Shown here piece after piece: positions 1-8,749 of a stretch of DNA of 64,000 bases (position 1 is its first letter; every line of letters starts with the position of its first letter). The notes under the pieces are model-generated. The model saw only the letters and a list, made by a program, of their open reading frames with translations. It ran no database searches and was not told the origin of the DNA. The DNA is from Pseudomonas persica (GTDB lineage Bacteria > Pseudomonadota > Gammaproteobacteria > Pseudomonadales > Pseudomonadaceae), in the NCBI RefSeq assembly GCF_900291015.1, contig NZ_OLKL01000014.1:154950-218949 (forward strand), written 5' to 3'. Both the position numbers and the translations under genes were made by a program.

Positions 1-260
1 GCCATGCGTACCGATTCGTCCTGGAACAGGCCTTCCATTACCTGCATGCCCATTTCGCGGTCGAGGCTGTACACCGCCTGGGTCGAGGGGTCGCGGAACA
101 TGTCGAGGATGCGCTGGGCATCGTTGTTCACGGCCTGGCGGGTCTTGTAGGTGTCATAGATGATTTGCGCACAGCTGAGCACGACACCGACCGCCAGCGC
201 CGACAGCAGCACGACCCTGAGCAACTTGACCGACAAGCTGTTCCGCAATTCCAGCTTCAA
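1..260 (-). CDS. N-terminus of a membrane signalling protein (probably GGDEF/EAL type), cut by window edge
   Basis: Reading leftward from a TTG codon, the frame is open to the window edge (86 codons). It gives a basic N-terminus, one hydrophobic segment at about residues 12-33 (LLRVVLLSALAVGVVLSCAQ), then a periplasmic-looking stretch with RILDMFRDPSTQAVYSLDRE. I recognise this start from Pseudomonas inner-membrane proteins whose C-termini carry GGDEF and EAL cyclic-di-GMP domains; those domains lie outside the window, so the assignment is from memory of the family. The TTG has a good AAGGA ribosome site seven bases upstream. An in-frame ATG 33 bases further upstream (293) has no good site and was not chosen. 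The neighbouring genes are unrelated. Confidence 0.6.
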   Translation of the reverse strand, partial: MKLELRNSLSVKLLRVVLLSALAVGVVLSCAQIIYDTYKTRQAVNNDAQRILDMFRDPSTQAVYSLDREMGMQVMEGLFQDESVRM

Positions 261-460
261 TGGGGTTTCCTTAATCCATGCGCATGGCATCATTTTGCCA
301 TCAACGATGACGATACACTATCGGCCGACCATTAGTAGTGTATCGGTTGCCTGACCCCGCAACTTGAATGCGCTGTATCAATCTTCCAGAGGTTTGATGT
401 TAGCGTGGTATGCGGGTTGAGCAAGCATTTTGCGGGTGGGGCGCAGGTGAAAACTGTGCA

Positions 461-556
461 GGCCACTTCGCGGGCAAGCCCGCCCCCCACAGGCATTGCA
501 CATTCTTCGAACAGTGTAAAGCCTGTGGGAGCGGACCGGGATTTGCTCGCCGCTGG
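461..556. repeat. Degenerate REP pair
   Basis: Two inverted copies of the P. putida-type REP palindrome, both diverged: CACTTCGCGGGCAAGCCCG followed by CCCCACAGG, then CCTGTGGGAGCGG with a mutated second half (ACCGGGATTTGCTCGCCG). They sit in the 426-base gap between the truncated signalling gene and the dioxygenase gene. I see no gene or clear promoter in the rest of that gap. Confidence 0.7.
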
Positions 557-686
557 AGAAGCGGACGGATCCCAGCGATGAAAGGCAACCACCTGTGTAC
601 GCATGCAGACGAGCACAGCATCCGCCATCAGGCAGGCACTGTGAAGGCACGCGTTATCGGGCAGTTACAGTAGTGCGGGGAAAGGG

Positions 687-1655
687 TTATTGGCGATTGG
701 CACTGCTGGCCGGCCATTGTTCAAGTTCGGCACAGGGCGGGGTCAGGAACATGTCCGACTGAAACCGAATCCCGCAACTGTAATCGATGAAGGCAGGCGC
801 GTTCTCGGCGGCGGCAATATTGTATTTCTGGAACGGCAACATGGCCCTGCGCACCGGCGACTGGTTGAGAATATTCTTGAATACCATGCTGGTGTCATCG
901 GCAATCCACAGCCGACGGACTTTTCTTTTCATGTTGCCGTCAGTGAACTGGTGGCGTGCGTGCAATACTCGCAAGTTGTCCATGACCAGGATTTCGCCGG
1001 GTTCCAGGCTAATGTTGGTGATGTAGTCCGGGTTGGTTGAATATTTATCCTGGATATACTGGAAGGCGGAACTGGCCCATTCCGGACTGAACGCAGTGCT
1101 GTCATAGCGGTAGCGAATACGCAGTTTGTTCTCGTTGACCTTTTCGAAGACAGAACAATCGATCGACAGCAGGTCATCACGGCAGTACGTGACACTGCCA
1201 CTGGTCATCAGGATCTTCAGGATGTCGGGATGATTCACCAGCAGGTCATTATAAATGCGTTGCCCATCCACCAGGAAGTTGTCACCGCCAAACTGCGGTT
1301 TGGAAACGCACTGCAGAATGACGTATTTGGGCGGGGTAATCTTCCTGGCAACCCCATCGATATACGCCATGCCATTGAGGAACGAGCCATCCGTATGGGG
1401 ATAGAAGTCGCTCGACAGTTCGCCGTGGTAGTCGTCCCTGAACGCTTGCCAGTCCTTGTTGATCGGATCGCCGCCGCCGACCACGCCAGTCTTGTCGGAT
1501 TTGGTATGGAACTGGATCAGGCCGAACCGGCCTGCCACCGCGCGAAAGGCCTCGAGCGAATCGTCCTCGGGGTTGATTACGCAATATCCATGTTCATGAA
1601 GAAAAGTCGAGATCCCCTGGGTGTCCTTGGAATCAAACTTTTTACGCGCGATCAT
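687..1655 (-). CDS. TauD/TfdA-family Fe(II)/2-oxoglutarate-dependent dioxygenase
   Basis: A 322-residue protein of the TauD fold. The metal-binding motif is HTD at residues 87-89, the distal histidine is H232 in LHARHQF, and the 2-oxoglutarate-binding arginine is R247 or R248 in the RRLW segment. GGDN at 123-126 is the usual loop between them. Family members hydroxylate a small substrate while decarboxylating 2-oxoglutarate; in taurine dioxygenase this releases sulfite. ATG is preceded by AAGGAG. The gene lies 29 bases downstream of a TSUP exporter gene on the same strand, so the two are probably co-transcribed. That pairing hints at a sulfonate substrate, but the sequence does not fix it. 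About 70 C-terminal residues after R248 show no motif I recognise. Confidence 0.85.
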   Translation of the reverse strand: MIARKKFDSKDTQGISTFLHEHGYCVINPEDDSLEAFRAVAGRFGLIQFHTKSDKTGVVGGGDPINKDWQAFRDDYHGELSSDFYPHTDGSFLNGMAYIDGVARKITPPKYVILQCVSKPQFGGDNFLVDGQRIYNDLLVNHPDILKILMTSGSVTYCRDDLLSIDCSVFEKVNENKLRIRYRYDSTAFSPEWASSAFQYIQDKYSTNPDYITNISLEPGEILVMDNLRVLHARHQFTDGNMKRKVRRLWIADDTSMVFKNILNQSPVRRAMLPFQKYNIAAAENAPAFIDYSCGIRFQSDMFLTPPCAELEQWPASSANRQ

Positions 1656-1684
1656 TTCAAACTCCTTGTTTGAATGGATGAAGC

Positions 1685-2422
1685 TCAGACGTTTTGAATA
1701 AAGTGGTCCAAAATCATTTTCAAACCGAAGAACGTCACCCCGGCTTTAAGCAGGATGGCGCCAACACGTTGCGATATTCGATTTCGAAGAAAGCCGCCCA
1801 GGTAGGAACCGGCGATGGAGGCGGTGATCATGATGATGATCAACTGGGCATAGTCCATGAAGGCGAAGCCGGCAAAGACAAAGGCAGCTACTTTCAGGCC
1901 GTGCAATACACTCATCTGCATGGCGTGGGTGACGATGACCTGATCCTTGTTGATGTTCATCCTCATCAGGATCGGTTGGGAAATAAGCCCGGTGACGGCA
2001 ACGAACAGTGATAGAAACGTTTGCAGGAAGCCAACGATGGCAAAGTTTTTCAGGACAAAGCCGAGCGAGGCGACCAGCTTGGTCCAGGTAATCGCCAGGA
2101 TGAAGATGCCGAGAATCAACGACAGGTACTTTTCCGGGAAATGCCCAATGAAGAAGTAACCGATGGCTGCCCCTGAAAGGCAGCCGATGACATAACGCGG
2201 GAGAATCTCGATTTTTGCGTGCTTGTAATCGAAGGCGAAGCGGCTGCCGTTGCTGACCATCTGAATCAGGCCATGCACCGGCACAACGGCAGAAATGGGC
2301 AGGAACTGCGGCATGACTGCCAATAGGCCAATCCCGCCGCCTACGCCGATAGCGGCAGTCATCAAAGAAGTTAGAAAGCTGACGCCCACCAAAACATATA
2401 GGCCAGCGGATAGTTCAAACAT
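1685..2422 (-). CDS. TSUP-family (TauE/SafE) anion exporter
   Basis: A 245-residue polytopic membrane protein with about eight hydrophobic segments. The family's glycine-rich N-terminal signature (AAIGVGGGIGLL) and VHGLIQMVSNGSR are present. TSUP proteins move sulfite, sulfoacetate, thiosulfate or similar anions across the inner membrane. ATG at 2422 has AGGAG five bases upstream; a GTG six bases earlier overlaps that site and was rejected. It probably heads a two-gene unit with the TauD-like dioxygenase downstream, which would allow export of sulfite released from a sulfonate (inference). The 190 bases upstream, up to the PQQ dehydrogenase stop, hold no gene; the promoter should lie there. 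Confidence 0.85.
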   Translation of the reverse strand: MFELSAGLYVLVGVSFLTSLMTAAIGVGGGIGLLAVMPQFLPISAVVPVHGLIQMVSNGSRFAFDYKHAKIEILPRYVIGCLSGAAIGYFFIGHFPEKYLSLILGIFILAITWTKLVASLGFVLKNFAIVGFLQTFLSLFVAVTGLISQPILMRMNINKDQVIVTHAMQMSVLHGLKVAAFVFAGFAFMDYAQLIIIMITASIAGSYLGGFLRNRISQRVGAILLKAGVTFFGLKMILDHFIQNV

Positions 2423-2612
2423 TGTCACTCCTGTCTGATTGACATGAATTCAAGCGGGCACTTCTGTACCGCAGTTGCTCGTTGCTGTTTGTGGCGCGCA
2501 CGCAGCCACCCGACGGCGCACGGCGCGCCATCGGCTGTCGATGATTGGTTGATAGCGGGTATGTCAGCGCCTGGCTTTCAGTGCCGAGCAGCGCCTTTAC
2601 GCAGCGGGTGCG

Positions 2613-5069
2613 CTATTTTTCCGGCAGCGCCCAGGCAATGATGCTGTCACCCAGCTTGGTCGGAATCCGGTCATGCCCGCCGACCACGGCAACAACGTAC
2701 TGCCGCCCTTCGCTCATGTAGGTCAGGGGCGAAGCCTGGTTGCCGGCCGGTAGGCGCTCCTCCCACAGCAATTCACCACTTTCGCTGTTGTAGGCGCGCA
2801 TGAAACGGTCGATGGCAGCGCCAATGAAGGTCACGCCTCCTGCTGTAGCCACGCCAGTGGCGTCGCTCGGTGTGCCGATTTCGAAGCGCAGTTTCGAGGC
2901 GATGCCCAAGGGCCCACTGTCATAGCCGGTGCCGAACGGGCGGCTCCAGCGCACTTCACGTGTGCGCAGGTCGATAGCGGAGATGAACCCCCAGGGTGGT
3001 GCGATGCACGGCTGTTCCAGCGCTGACATCCATGGGTCCTTGATTGCCCCGAACGGCAGACCGGCCTGGACGCGGAACCCCTGGTTATTGCCCGGCGACT
3101 CCTGGAACGACTTGGCATTGATCGCATCGAGCTGCTCCCGTGGAACCAGCCCCTGCATGTACGGCAGCCGCTGGTTGTTGATGATCAGCAGGCCTCGTTG
3201 CAGGTCCACCATCACCCCGCCCCAGTTCAGGCCGCCGTGATGGCCGGGGAAGATCAGGCTTTGCTGGCCGACCACCGGTGGCGTAAAGATCCCTTCGTAA
3301 CGCGCCTGGCGAAACTCGATGCGGCATTGCAACTGATCGAACGGCGTCAGGCCCCAGGCATTGGTTTCGTTCAGCACTTCCGGGGTTTTCGATGGGCGGC
3401 CCATGGTGCTCGGCATGCCCGGTGACAGCGGCTGCGTGGCCGCGGTGTAGTCCCCAGGGGCCGTGCCTTGCGGGACGGCAGCCTGCACGACATCGACCAG
3501 CGGTTCGCCGGTGGCGCGGTCGAGGACGAACAACTGGCCTGATTTGGTGGCTTGAATGACTGCCGGGCGTGGGCCGCTGCTCGTGGGGAAATCGATCAGC
3601 GCCGGTTGTGGGCTCAGGTCGTAGTCCCAGAGGTCGTGATGGACGGTCTGGAAATGCCATTTGACCTTGCCGGTGAGCGCATCCAGGGCCACCAGTGAAG
3701 AGCTGAACTTGTCTTCCTGTTCGGTACGTGTACCGCCATAGAAGTCGCCTGCAGCATTGCCGGTGGTGATGTAGACCAGCCCCAGTTCGTCGTCGGCGGA
3801 AATCGGCGCCCATGAGTTGGGCGTGCTGAGCGTATAGGTTTCATCGGCGTCGGCAGGCGCAGTGCTGTCGGGGCGACCGAGGTCCCAGGCCCACTTCTGT
3901 TTGCCGCTGACTGCGTCGTAGGCGCGAACCACACCTGACGGCGCCGGGCGCACATCCGAGTCAAGCACCCGGCCACCGGTAATGACCACACCGCGGATTA
4001 CCAATGGTGCAGAAGTGATGCCGGTGGAGCCTTTGCGGAACGTGCCCAGGCCGTCCTTGAGGTCGGCAAAGCCTGCCGTGCCGAAATCTGGGCAGGCCTG
4101 CCCGGTGAGCGCATCAACTGCACCCAGGCGGATGTCGTTGGTGCCCCAGATGATGCGTTTGGCGCACAGGCCACTGGCATTGGGTACTTCGTAGTACGAG
4201 ACACCACGGCAATAGGCACCACCGTTGGCGAAATAGTCCGGGTCGACTTTCGAGTCGTAGCGCCAGTTCTCTTTGCCGGTAGTGGCGCTCAACGAAATGA
4301 TGATTTGCTTGGGCGTGCAGGTATACAGCGAGTCGCCAACCTTGATTGGCGTGGCCTCGTTCAGATACTTGGTTTTTTCGCCAGGCTGTTTCACATCGCC
4401 ATGATGATACTCCCAGGCCTTGACCAGGCCGGAAACGTTGCTTGGGGTAATCTGCGCCGCAGCGGAATAGTGGTTGCCGAGGTTGGAGCCGGCATAGGCG
4501 GTCCAGTTGGTCTTGTCGTGCGACGCGGCGACATTGGCGTCCGGTGAGGTCACCGTACTGCGGCTGAAGGGTTGCTGTGTATGCGCGGTGATAGCGGGCG
4601 AGTCGGCCAGGTGAACGGTGTTGGGGAAGAACAGCGGTGTCAGGATGGTGGCCGCCATCAGCAGCGGCAGCCCCCCCATGATGCTGAAATACAGTGCCTT
4701 GTTGACTTTGGCAAAGTCGCGCCGGACAAGAGGCCAGAAGGCCAGAAAGATCACACTGAGAAGTACCAGCCATGCCAGACGTGGGATATAGGCCCAGCCG
4801 TTGTAGCCGGATTCCCAGATTGCCCAGCCGTAGGTGGCCAGGGATGCTGCACCGTAGAGATAGATGCCGAGCGACTTCTTCAGGCCCATGAGTGCGGCTG
4901 ACAGCAGCAATGCGGTACCCATCATTGCGTAGTAAGGCGAGCCGCCGGCACTGACCAGCGTGCTTCCCTGACAGGCCAGCGTCAGGCCAAGCAGGGCCAG
5001 CAGAATCGTGTACACCCCGAACAGCAGGCTGGAGACCCCCGTCCCGTTAGCCAACGTTCCTTGTTTCAT
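2613..5069 (-). CDS. Membrane-bound PQQ-dependent dehydrogenase (glucose/quinate/shikimate family)
   Basis: An 818-residue quinoprotein. The first 150 residues or so contain about five membrane segments, as in Gcd and QuiA, and the rest is a periplasmic eight-bladed propeller. Family signatures include TPNSWAPISADDE, HHDLWDYDLSPQP (with the active-site aspartate region of Gcd), GHHGGLNWGG and GGHDR near the C-terminus. There is no CxxCH, so no haem domain; electrons should pass to ubiquinone. The substrate, an aldose or a cyclic polyol such as quinate, cannot be decided here. Of three nearby starts, ATG 5069 has AGGGA at proper spacing; the upstream GTG 5099 and ATG 5078 do not. The gene follows a GntR regulator on the same strand after about 210 bases, and that gap contains an AT-rich imperfect inverted repeat (GCTTATT...AATAAG). 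Confidence 0.88.
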   Translation of the reverse strand: MKQGTLANGTGVSSLLFGVYTILLALLGLTLACQGSTLVSAGGSPYYAMMGTALLLSAALMGLKKSLGIYLYGAASLATYGWAIWESGYNGWAYIPRLAWLVLLSVIFLAFWPLVRRDFAKVNKALYFSIMGGLPLLMAATILTPLFFPNTVHLADSPAITAHTQQPFSRSTVTSPDANVAASHDKTNWTAYAGSNLGNHYSAAAQITPSNVSGLVKAWEYHHGDVKQPGEKTKYLNEATPIKVGDSLYTCTPKQIIISLSATTGKENWRYDSKVDPDYFANGGAYCRGVSYYEVPNASGLCAKRIIWGTNDIRLGAVDALTGQACPDFGTAGFADLKDGLGTFRKGSTGITSAPLVIRGVVITGGRVLDSDVRPAPSGVVRAYDAVSGKQKWAWDLGRPDSTAPADADETYTLSTPNSWAPISADDELGLVYITTGNAAGDFYGGTRTEQEDKFSSSLVALDALTGKVKWHFQTVHHDLWDYDLSPQPALIDFPTSSGPRPAVIQATKSGQLFVLDRATGEPLVDVVQAAVPQGTAPGDYTAATQPLSPGMPSTMGRPSKTPEVLNETNAWGLTPFDQLQCRIEFRQARYEGIFTPPVVGQQSLIFPGHHGGLNWGGVMVDLQRGLLIINNQRLPYMQGLVPREQLDAINAKSFQESPGNNQGFRVQAGLPFGAIKDPWMSALEQPCIAPPWGFISAIDLRTREVRWSRPFGTGYDSGPLGIASKLRFEIGTPSDATGVATAGGVTFIGAAIDRFMRAYNSESGELLWEERLPAGNQASPLTYMSEGRQYVVAVVGGHDRIPTKLGDSIIAWALPEK

Positions 5070-5281
5070 TGCAATCATCCCTGTGTGATTCGGTGCCACA
5101 GTGCGTCCGAGCGGCGCGCATAATTGCTTATTCTTTCAATGAAATACAATAAGTGGCGCGAAATTTACTCCTGGCGCTGAATCTCAGGGTTGTTTTGTAT
5201 CTTGCGTGAAAAGAAGGCAATGTCTAAGCTGCCTTCCCTGATCTGAACGCGCGGGTAATGAAAGGTAGGCGGGGGAAGGGG

Positions 5282-6184
5282 TTACGCCTGCTGGCTTTCC
5301 AGCAAGGCATCCTGACGGGTCTTGAGCCGGCCGACTTCGTCCAGATGTTTCCAGAGAAACTGAGCGGCTTCTTCACGCCGACCGGACTCGATCAAGTCGA
5401 GCAGGTGCAGGTGCTCCAGGCATTGCGTCATCAGGCGACTGCGGTCGACGTTGGCTTTGTAGCTCATGAAGCGTCTGAGCTGGTTTTGCCGGCGTATGGC
5501 ATCTATGAAGAAGAGATTGCCCGAGCACTGCACGATCATTTCGTGAAACTGGGCGCCAATTTCGAACAGTTGGGCACGTGACAGCTGGTGAATTTCGCCG
5601 TCGAGCATGGCCTGCTGTTGCTCTCGGGCTTTGGCAAATGCGGCCTGGTTGACCTTGTAGCCTGGCTCGCGCAGTGCGGCCGGCTCGATGGCCATGCGGA
5701 AGCGGTAGCTCTGGATGTGGGTCTGGGCGTTGTGTACGAATTCGTTAAGGCTCCAGCCTTGCCCGGGCTTGCGCTCGACCATGGCTTCGCTGGCCAGCCG
5801 GTTGAGGACCTTGAGCAGTTGCCCGCGGGGCACGGAGTAGCGTCGCAGTAATTGGGCCTCAAAGAATTCGGCAGGGACTTCCCCGCTGAGGATGTCGTCC
5901 ACCACGCGCAGGTAGAAGTCTTCGAATGGGTCGCAGGTGGGCGGTACAGTGGTTTCCTGGATCTGCCCGGCGTCCTGTTTCAGAAAGTAGCCGCGATTGG
6001 GCTCCTGCACCGCGATGTTCCACTCGGCGAGCAGGGCAAATACCCTGCGAATGGGGGAGCGGGAGACATCGAAGGCTTGGGCGAAGGTCTGCTCGCGCAA
6101 TGGCTCGCCGGCCTTCATCGACCGGGCGCGGATCATCTCGATGACGCGAGGGGCCAACTGCAGGGCGAGATCTTTCTTTATCAC
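5282..6184 (-). CDS. GntR-family transcriptional regulator
   Basis: A 300-residue protein. The N-terminal winged helix (about residues 10-65) reads LREQTFAQAFDVSRSPIRRVFALL, the GntR pattern. A second similar segment around residues 90-135 (LSGEVPAEFFEAQLLRRYSVPRGQLLKVLNRL) looks like another winged-helix unit, followed by an FCD-like helical effector domain with FHEMIV. The start is GTG with no convincing ribosome site, so the start is less certain than the frame. It is divergent from a Hyi-type isomerase (93 bases apart) and upstream of the PQQ dehydrogenase, so it may control either or both (inference). Confidence 0.85.
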   Translation of the reverse strand: MIKKDLALQLAPRVIEMIRARSMKAGEPLREQTFAQAFDVSRSPIRRVFALLAEWNIAVQEPNRGYFLKQDAGQIQETTVPPTCDPFEDFYLRVVDDILSGEVPAEFFEAQLLRRYSVPRGQLLKVLNRLASEAMVERKPGQGWSLNEFVHNAQTHIQSYRFRMAIEPAALREPGYKVNQAAFAKAREQQQAMLDGEIHQLSRAQLFEIGAQFHEMIVQCSGNLFFIDAIRRQNQLRRFMSYKANVDRSRLMTQCLEHLHLLDLIESGRREEAAQFLWKHLDEVGRLKTRQDALLESQQA

Positions 6185-6277
6185 AGGCTGTATTCCGAAT
6201 GGTTATCTTCAGTCGATCCAGCAGATTCGGGTCGGACTGGGGGCAGGAAAATACCACACACGGATGGATCTATACGC

Positions 6278-7027
6278 ATGCTCAAATTCAATGCTCATCT
6301 CGGCTTCCAGTTCAATGAACTGCCTTTTCTGCAGCGTATCGAAGCCGCTGCCGCCGCCGGATTTCGTGCGGTGGAATTCCCGTCGCCCTATGAATTCGAT
6401 GCGAGTTTGTTGGCTGATCAACTGGCGCAATATGGGTTGCCATTGGTCCAGTTCGCTGCGCCGGCTGGCGTTTCCAAGGGTATTGCCGCGGTGGCAGGCA
6501 AGGAGCCCGAGTTCCGTGACGGGTTACGCCAGGCCGTCAGCTATGCCCGCGCACTGGCGTGTGCGGATGTGCACCTGATGTCCGGGGTAACCCACGAGGA
6601 TGGCGCCGACAAGGTGTATGCGAGCAACCTGGACTATGCCGTGAAGTATTTTGAAGACCAGGGGCTGCGGCCATTGATCGAGGTGATCTGCACGCAGGCA
6701 ATGCCGGGGTATTACATGTCCGACTTCGGCAAGGCGCAGCGGGTGCTGGAGGCGCATCCCGGTATGGGGCTGATCCTTGATCTTTATCATGCACAGTTGC
6801 TGACCGGAAATGCTGCCGATGTGCTGGCGCAGTTCTTTGAGCGGACAGTGCATGTGCAGGTGGCCGACTGCCCGGGGCGGCATCAGCCGGGGACGGGGCA
6901 GATGGATGTTGCAGGGTTGCTGGCGGCGCTGGAGCAGCGCGGGTATGCAGGGTGGGTTGGATGTGAGTATCGGCCTACGGGTGCCACTGTAGATAGCCTT
7001 GGCTGGCTTGATCGGTACGTTTCCTGA
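6278..7027 (+). CDS. hyi: Hydroxypyruvate isomerase-family TIM-barrel protein
   Basis: A 249-residue xylose-isomerase-like TIM barrel that fits the Hyi family in length (about 258). Supporting segments are MLKFNAHLGFQFNELPFLQRI at the start, IEVICTQAMPGYYMSD with a probable metal-binding glutamate, LILDLYHAQL, VQVADCPGRHQPG and VGCEYRPTG at the end. Family members interconvert hydroxypyruvate and tartronate semialdehyde or isomerise related keto sugars. There is no glyoxylate carboligase or tartronate semialdehyde reductase gene nearby, so the usual glyoxylate pathway context is missing. The reading frame is open further upstream, but homology begins at this ATG. It is divergent from the GntR gene, its likely regulator. 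Confidence 0.75.
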   Translation: MLKFNAHLGFQFNELPFLQRIEAAAAAGFRAVEFPSPYEFDASLLADQLAQYGLPLVQFAAPAGVSKGIAAVAGKEPEFRDGLRQAVSYARALACADVHLMSGVTHEDGADKVYASNLDYAVKYFEDQGLRPLIEVICTQAMPGYYMSDFGKAQRVLEAHPGMGLILDLYHAQLLTGNAADVLAQFFERTVHVQVADCPGRHQPGTGQMDVAGLLAALEQRGYAGWVGCEYRPTGATVDSLGWLDRYVS

Positions 7028-7063
7028 AAATACGGCGTCCTGGCCCCTCGCATGCCCCGAAAA

Positions 7064-7125
7064 AAAATCCGATACCAGAGGACTGGCATCGGATTTTCGA
7101 AGAGCCCCGGCGTGGCGCCGGGGTT
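7064..7125. terminator. Two hairpins between convergent hyi and sodB
   Basis: AAAATCCGATACCAG pairs with CTGGCATCGGATTTT (7064-7097). Its A-run and T-run flanks make it a plausible bidirectional terminator. A second GC-only hairpin (AGCCCCGGCG / CGCCGGGGTT, 7103-7125) lies next to it on the sodB side. Both fall between the stops of two convergent genes. Confidence 0.7.
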
Positions 7126-7145
7126 CTGTCTCAAGGCTGGATGAC

Positions 7146-7742
7146 TCAGGCCTTGAAGATCTTGCCTTCGAACTGTTCGGCAACGAAGGCCCAGTTGACC
7201 AGGTTCCAGAACGCCTCGACGTACTTCGGACGCAGGTTGCGGTAGTCGATGTAGTAAGCGTGTTCCCAGACGTCGCAGGTCAGCAGCGGGGTGTCGCCGC
7301 TGGTCAGCGGGCAGCCGGCGCCGATGGTGCTGGCCAGGGCCAGGGAACCGTCAGCCTTCTTCACCAGCCAGCCCCAGCCGGAGCCGAAGGTGCCAACCGA
7401 AGTCTTGGTGAACTCTTCCTTGAACTTGTCGAAGGAACCAAAGGCGGCATTGATGGCGTCAGCCAGGGCACCGGTCGGTTGGCCACCGGCGTTTGGTGCC
7501 AGGCAGTTCCAGTAGAAGGTGTGGTTCCAGACTTGAGCGGCGTTGTTGAAGATGCCGCCCGAAGAGCTCTTGACGATCTCTTCCAGGGTCTTGCCTTCGA
7601 ATTCGGTGCCTGGGACCAGGTTGTTCAGGTTCACGACATAGGTGTTGTGGTGCTTGTCGTGGTGATACTCCAGGGTTTCCTTGGAGATGTGCGGCTGCAG
7701 GGCATCGTGGGCGTACGGCAGCGGCGGCAATTCAAAAGCCAT
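7146..7742 (-). CDS. sodB: Iron superoxide dismutase SodB
   Basis: A 198-residue cytoplasmic enzyme that dismutates superoxide to oxygen and hydrogen peroxide. The metal ligands H27, H74, D157 and H161 are all present in the expected contexts ([31 protein letters not shown]). [11 protein letters not shown] is typical of the iron rather than manganese type. Length matches the family. ATG follows GGAGATCCACC. It is a single gene with its own upstream region; the 303 bases between it and the argO stop hold a REP pair and presumably the promoter, where a TATGAT-like -10 can be read near 7850 on this strand. Confidence 0.97.
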   Translation of the reverse strand: MAFELPPLPYAHDALQPHISKETLEYHHDKHHNTYVVNLNNLVPGTEFEGKTLEEIVKSSSGGIFNNAAQVWNHTFYWNCLAPNAGGQPTGALADAINAAFGSFDKFKEEFTKTSVGTFGSGWGWLVKKADGSLALASTIGAGCPLTSGDTPLLTCDVWEHAYYIDYRNLRPKYVEAFWNLVNWAFVAEQFEGKIFKA

Positions 7743-7950
7743 GGTGGATCTCCTGATTCAGGTCTGTTTGCGGTTTGCGCAAGGCCGATCACGGGCGGCC
7801 CGATGAGCGTCGGCGAGGTTGTACTCTTTGCGACGCAAGGGCTGGATCATAGCACCGGGCCCGGCGCATAACCACGCAACAAAGATAGGGAATAGAGGTT
7901 CCGGAGCGGTTGGGCAGTGCCGACCGGTGGTCTCTGGTTTTGCCTGCCAG

Positions 7951-8039
7951 GGCCTCATCGCCGGCAAGCCCCACAGGGATACACCAGGCCTGGGGTCGGT
8001 GATATCCCTGTGGGGGCTGGCTTGCCGGCGATAGGGCCG
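7951..8039. repeat. REP pair, GCCGGCAAGCC variant
   Basis: GGCCTCATCGCCGGCAAGCC...CCACAGGGAT is followed by the inverted ATCCCTGTGGGGGCTGGCTTGCCGGCGATAGGGCC. This is the second sequence class of REP in this window; its stem is CGCCGGCAAGCC rather than TTCGCGGG. It lies just beyond the argO stop. Confidence 0.85.
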
Positions 8040-8045
8040 TTCAGG

Positions 8046-8645
8046 TCAGTTGAAGATCAACTGCGCCGCCACCGCGAACATCATCACCGCCACCATCAGG
8101 TCGAGCATGCGCCAGGTCGCCGGCCGGGCCAGCCACGGTGCCAGCCAGGCCGCGCCGAGCGCCAGGGTCGAGAACCACAGCAGCGAGGCACTGGCGGCGC
8201 CGGCCACGTAGGCACCAGGCGCAGTCTGCTGGGCGCCCAGCGAGCCGATCAGCAACACTGTGTCGAGGTACACGTGCGGGTTCAGCAGGGTCACTGCCAG
8301 GGCACTGAGCAGCACGGCACGGCGCGAGCGCATGCCTTGGCCTTGCTGGTGCTGCAGGCTCTGCCTGGCGCAGGCGCTGCGCAAAGCCTTGGCGCCGTAC
8401 CAGAGCAGGAACACCGCGCCGCCCCAGCGAGCCACCGCCAGCAAGGTCGGGTTGTGCGCCAGCACTGTTGCCAGGCCGAACACCCCGGCTGCCACCAGGA
8501 TGGCGTCACAAATGATGCACAGTGCCGCCACTGGCAGGTGATGCTCGCGGCGCAAGCTCTGGGCGAGGACGAAGGCGTTCTGTGCACCGATGGCCATGAT
8601 CAGGCCGAAGGCCACGAGCATGCCGTTGAGATAGCTTTGCCACAT
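8046..8645 (-). CDS. argO: LysE/ArgO-family amino-acid exporter
   Basis: A 199-residue inner-membrane protein of the LysE superfamily with about six membrane segments. It starts MWQSYLNGMLVAFGLIMAIGAQNAFVL, the ArgO signature, and contains LNPHVYLDTVLLIG. It exports basic amino acids, chiefly arginine, limiting their accumulation. The ATG at 8645 has GGAGAG upstream; the frame extends 31 codons further but that part has no homology. It is divergently arranged with argP 105 bases away, the classical ArgP-controlled pair, and the intergenic region is AT-rich as expected for an ArgP-bound promoter. Confidence 0.92.
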   Translation of the reverse strand: MWQSYLNGMLVAFGLIMAIGAQNAFVLAQSLRREHHLPVAALCIICDAILVAAGVFGLATVLAHNPTLLAVARWGGAVFLLWYGAKALRSACARQSLQHQQGQGMRSRRAVLLSALAVTLLNPHVYLDTVLLIGSLGAQQTAPGAYVAGAASASLLWFSTLALGAAWLAPWLARPATWRMLDLMVAVMMFAVAAQLIFN

Positions 8646-8749
8646 GGCGTGCTCTCCAGAAATGAATTGCCGTAAAAGATGCTGGCCATTGTGATGAATC
8701 ACGCTGTATAAGAAAAACAAATAGAGCTGATCCGTCATTAGGAAAATCG

